Source: Bacillota bacterium
Lineage (GTDB): Bacteria > Bacillota > Clostridia > Lachnospirales > Lachnospiraceae
Assembly: GCA_023387635.1 (NCBI GenBank)
Contig: JAEWHU010000020.1
Location: 1 to 34,602 of the forward strand
DNA length: 34,602 bases
Direction: 5' to 3'
Positions 34,095-34,602 of this stretch are shown here, piece after piece (position 1 is the stretch's first letter; each line of letters opens with the position of its first letter). Both the position numbers and the translations under genes were made by a program. The notes under the pieces are model-generated. The model made no database searches, was not told the DNA's origin, and worked only from the letters and a program-made list of their open reading frames with translations.

Positions 34095-34393
34095 CGAAGT
34101 TGATCATAATATCCTGAATAATATCCGATATTTTTCTCTTTATATTTTCTCGGCTTCTTCTCTCGTTTTTCAACATTCTTCTCATATGCTTTTTTATTGT
34201 ATTCCTCTACCGTGAGTATGCAATTTTTTGTTTTAACAAAACCAATCTTTTCATTTACTTTATCTTGCAACTTTCTCTCTTTTTCTTTATCTTCCTCGGT
34301 TGATTCTCTAGTTAGATAAAACTCTAATGCATGTTTATTTATATTGAGTTGTACATATCGAACATTTAAATCAAATTTATTATTATCACTCAT
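34088..34393 (-). CDS. Hypothetical charged protein
   Basis: 101 residues from the ATG after GTGGAGGAATT. Lysine and glutamate dominate, with a probable long helix at about 30-50 (STEEDKEKERKLQDKVNEK) and a basic segment at about 70-88 (KNVEKREKKPRKYKEK). The end is tyrosine-rich (GYYSGYYDQL). I do not recognise the family. No signal or membrane segment, so probably cytoplasmic. Its stop lies against the VOC relic, suggesting a deletion joined them. Confidence 0.65.
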   Translation of the reverse strand: MSDNNKFDLNVRYVQLNINKHALEFYLTRESTEEDKEKERKLQDKVNEKIGFVKTKNCILTVEEYNKKAYEKNVEKREKKPRKYKEKNIGYYSGYYDQLRQ

Positions 34394-34426
34394 AATTCCT
34401 CCACTAAATCATAATTTAATGCAATA

Positions 34427-34465
34427 AAAAACCTACCAACCTTATATTGATAGGTGATAGGTGTA
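34427..34465 (-). terminator. Terminator downstream of the truncated methyltransferase
   Basis: Imperfect stem between ACCTATCACC and GGTTGGTAGGT, followed on the minus strand by a T6 run. It would end transcription coming from the right edge. Confidence 0.55.
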
Positions 34466-34473
34466 TACCTATT

Positions 34474-34602
34474 TCATATATGTAGTTTATTCTCCTCCTC
34501 GTAAAAAAGACCGAAAGTCTGTGACCACATTATTACAACATCAAAAGTATCATTTTCAAAAGGTAATTCTAAGCCATTGGTTAACAAAAATTCAATATTT
34601 CT
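34474..34602 (-). pseudogene. Methyltransferase fragment, prematurely ended, runs off right edge
   Basis: Forty-two codons are visible, open to the window edge, reading IEFLLTNGLELPFENDTFDVV, then IMWSQTFGLFYEEENKLHI and a stop. LPFENDTFDVV is motif II of a class I SAM methyltransferase of the type-11 group. A normal protein would continue for another 100 or so residues past this point with the LKPGG-type motif III; here a TGA and a terminator follow. So the gene seems truncated at its 3' end, though its start lies outside the window. Confidence 0.7.

Overview
The window is AT-rich DNA from a low-GC, spore-forming Gram-positive anaerobe, most likely a clostridial Lachnospiraceae (Lachnoclostridium-like). 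This is inferred from strong AGGAGG-type ribosome sites, a B12-dependent MetH without its reactivation domain next to a YitJ-type homocysteine methyltransferase/MTHFR, clostridial lipoproteins, a PdaA-type deacetylase and sporulation-type promoters. No rRNA, tRNA, CRISPR array or intact insertion sequence was found. Most genes lie on the minus strand.

Layout. 1-2620: a MarR-controlled ABC exporter, cut by the left edge, with a near-perfect palindrome over the predicted start point. 2648-7240: a methionine-synthesis pair, metH and a homocysteine methyltransferase-MTHFR fusion, the latter behind a leader that could form a pseudoknot. 7268-8583: an EpsN/PglE-like sugar aminotransferase starting at TTG, between hairpins. 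8630-12180: a GH35 beta-galactosidase and LacI regulator with two operator-like sites, and between them the wreck of a sugar ABC permease. 12381-15124: a one-domain peptidoglycan-binding protein, a small ORF that appears to start at AUA, and a YyaL-family gene broken by about 20 inserted bases just before its CxxC motif. 15269-18468: two lipoproteins, a DUF3267-type membrane protease, signal peptidase I and a truncated LspA-like relic. 18871-22507: a PdaA-like deacetylase, an ECF-like sigma factor with a long C-terminal extension, two tandem paralogous tiny membrane proteins and a Cys/Arg/Asp repeat protein. 22640-25503: a P-type cation ATPase behind a yybP-ykoY (Mn2+) riboswitch with promoter and terminator, which points to Mn2+ export. 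25859-31558: a secreted Ig-like protein, then a lipoprotein/ABC ATPase/duplicated ABC-2 permease operon. 31655-31876: a candidate structured RNA with its own promoter. 32330-34602: a His/Asp repeat protein under a promoter homologous to that of the Cys/Arg protein, a methyltransferase, small unknown genes, and fragments of a VOC protein and a second methyltransferase.

Main themes are gene decay (permease, YyaL, LspA-like, acyltransferase-like, VOC and methyltransferase remnants) and RNA-level control. The most unusual items are the two low-complexity proteins sharing a sigma-K-like promoter, the uncharacterised structured RNA, and the sigma factor with a large extra domain.
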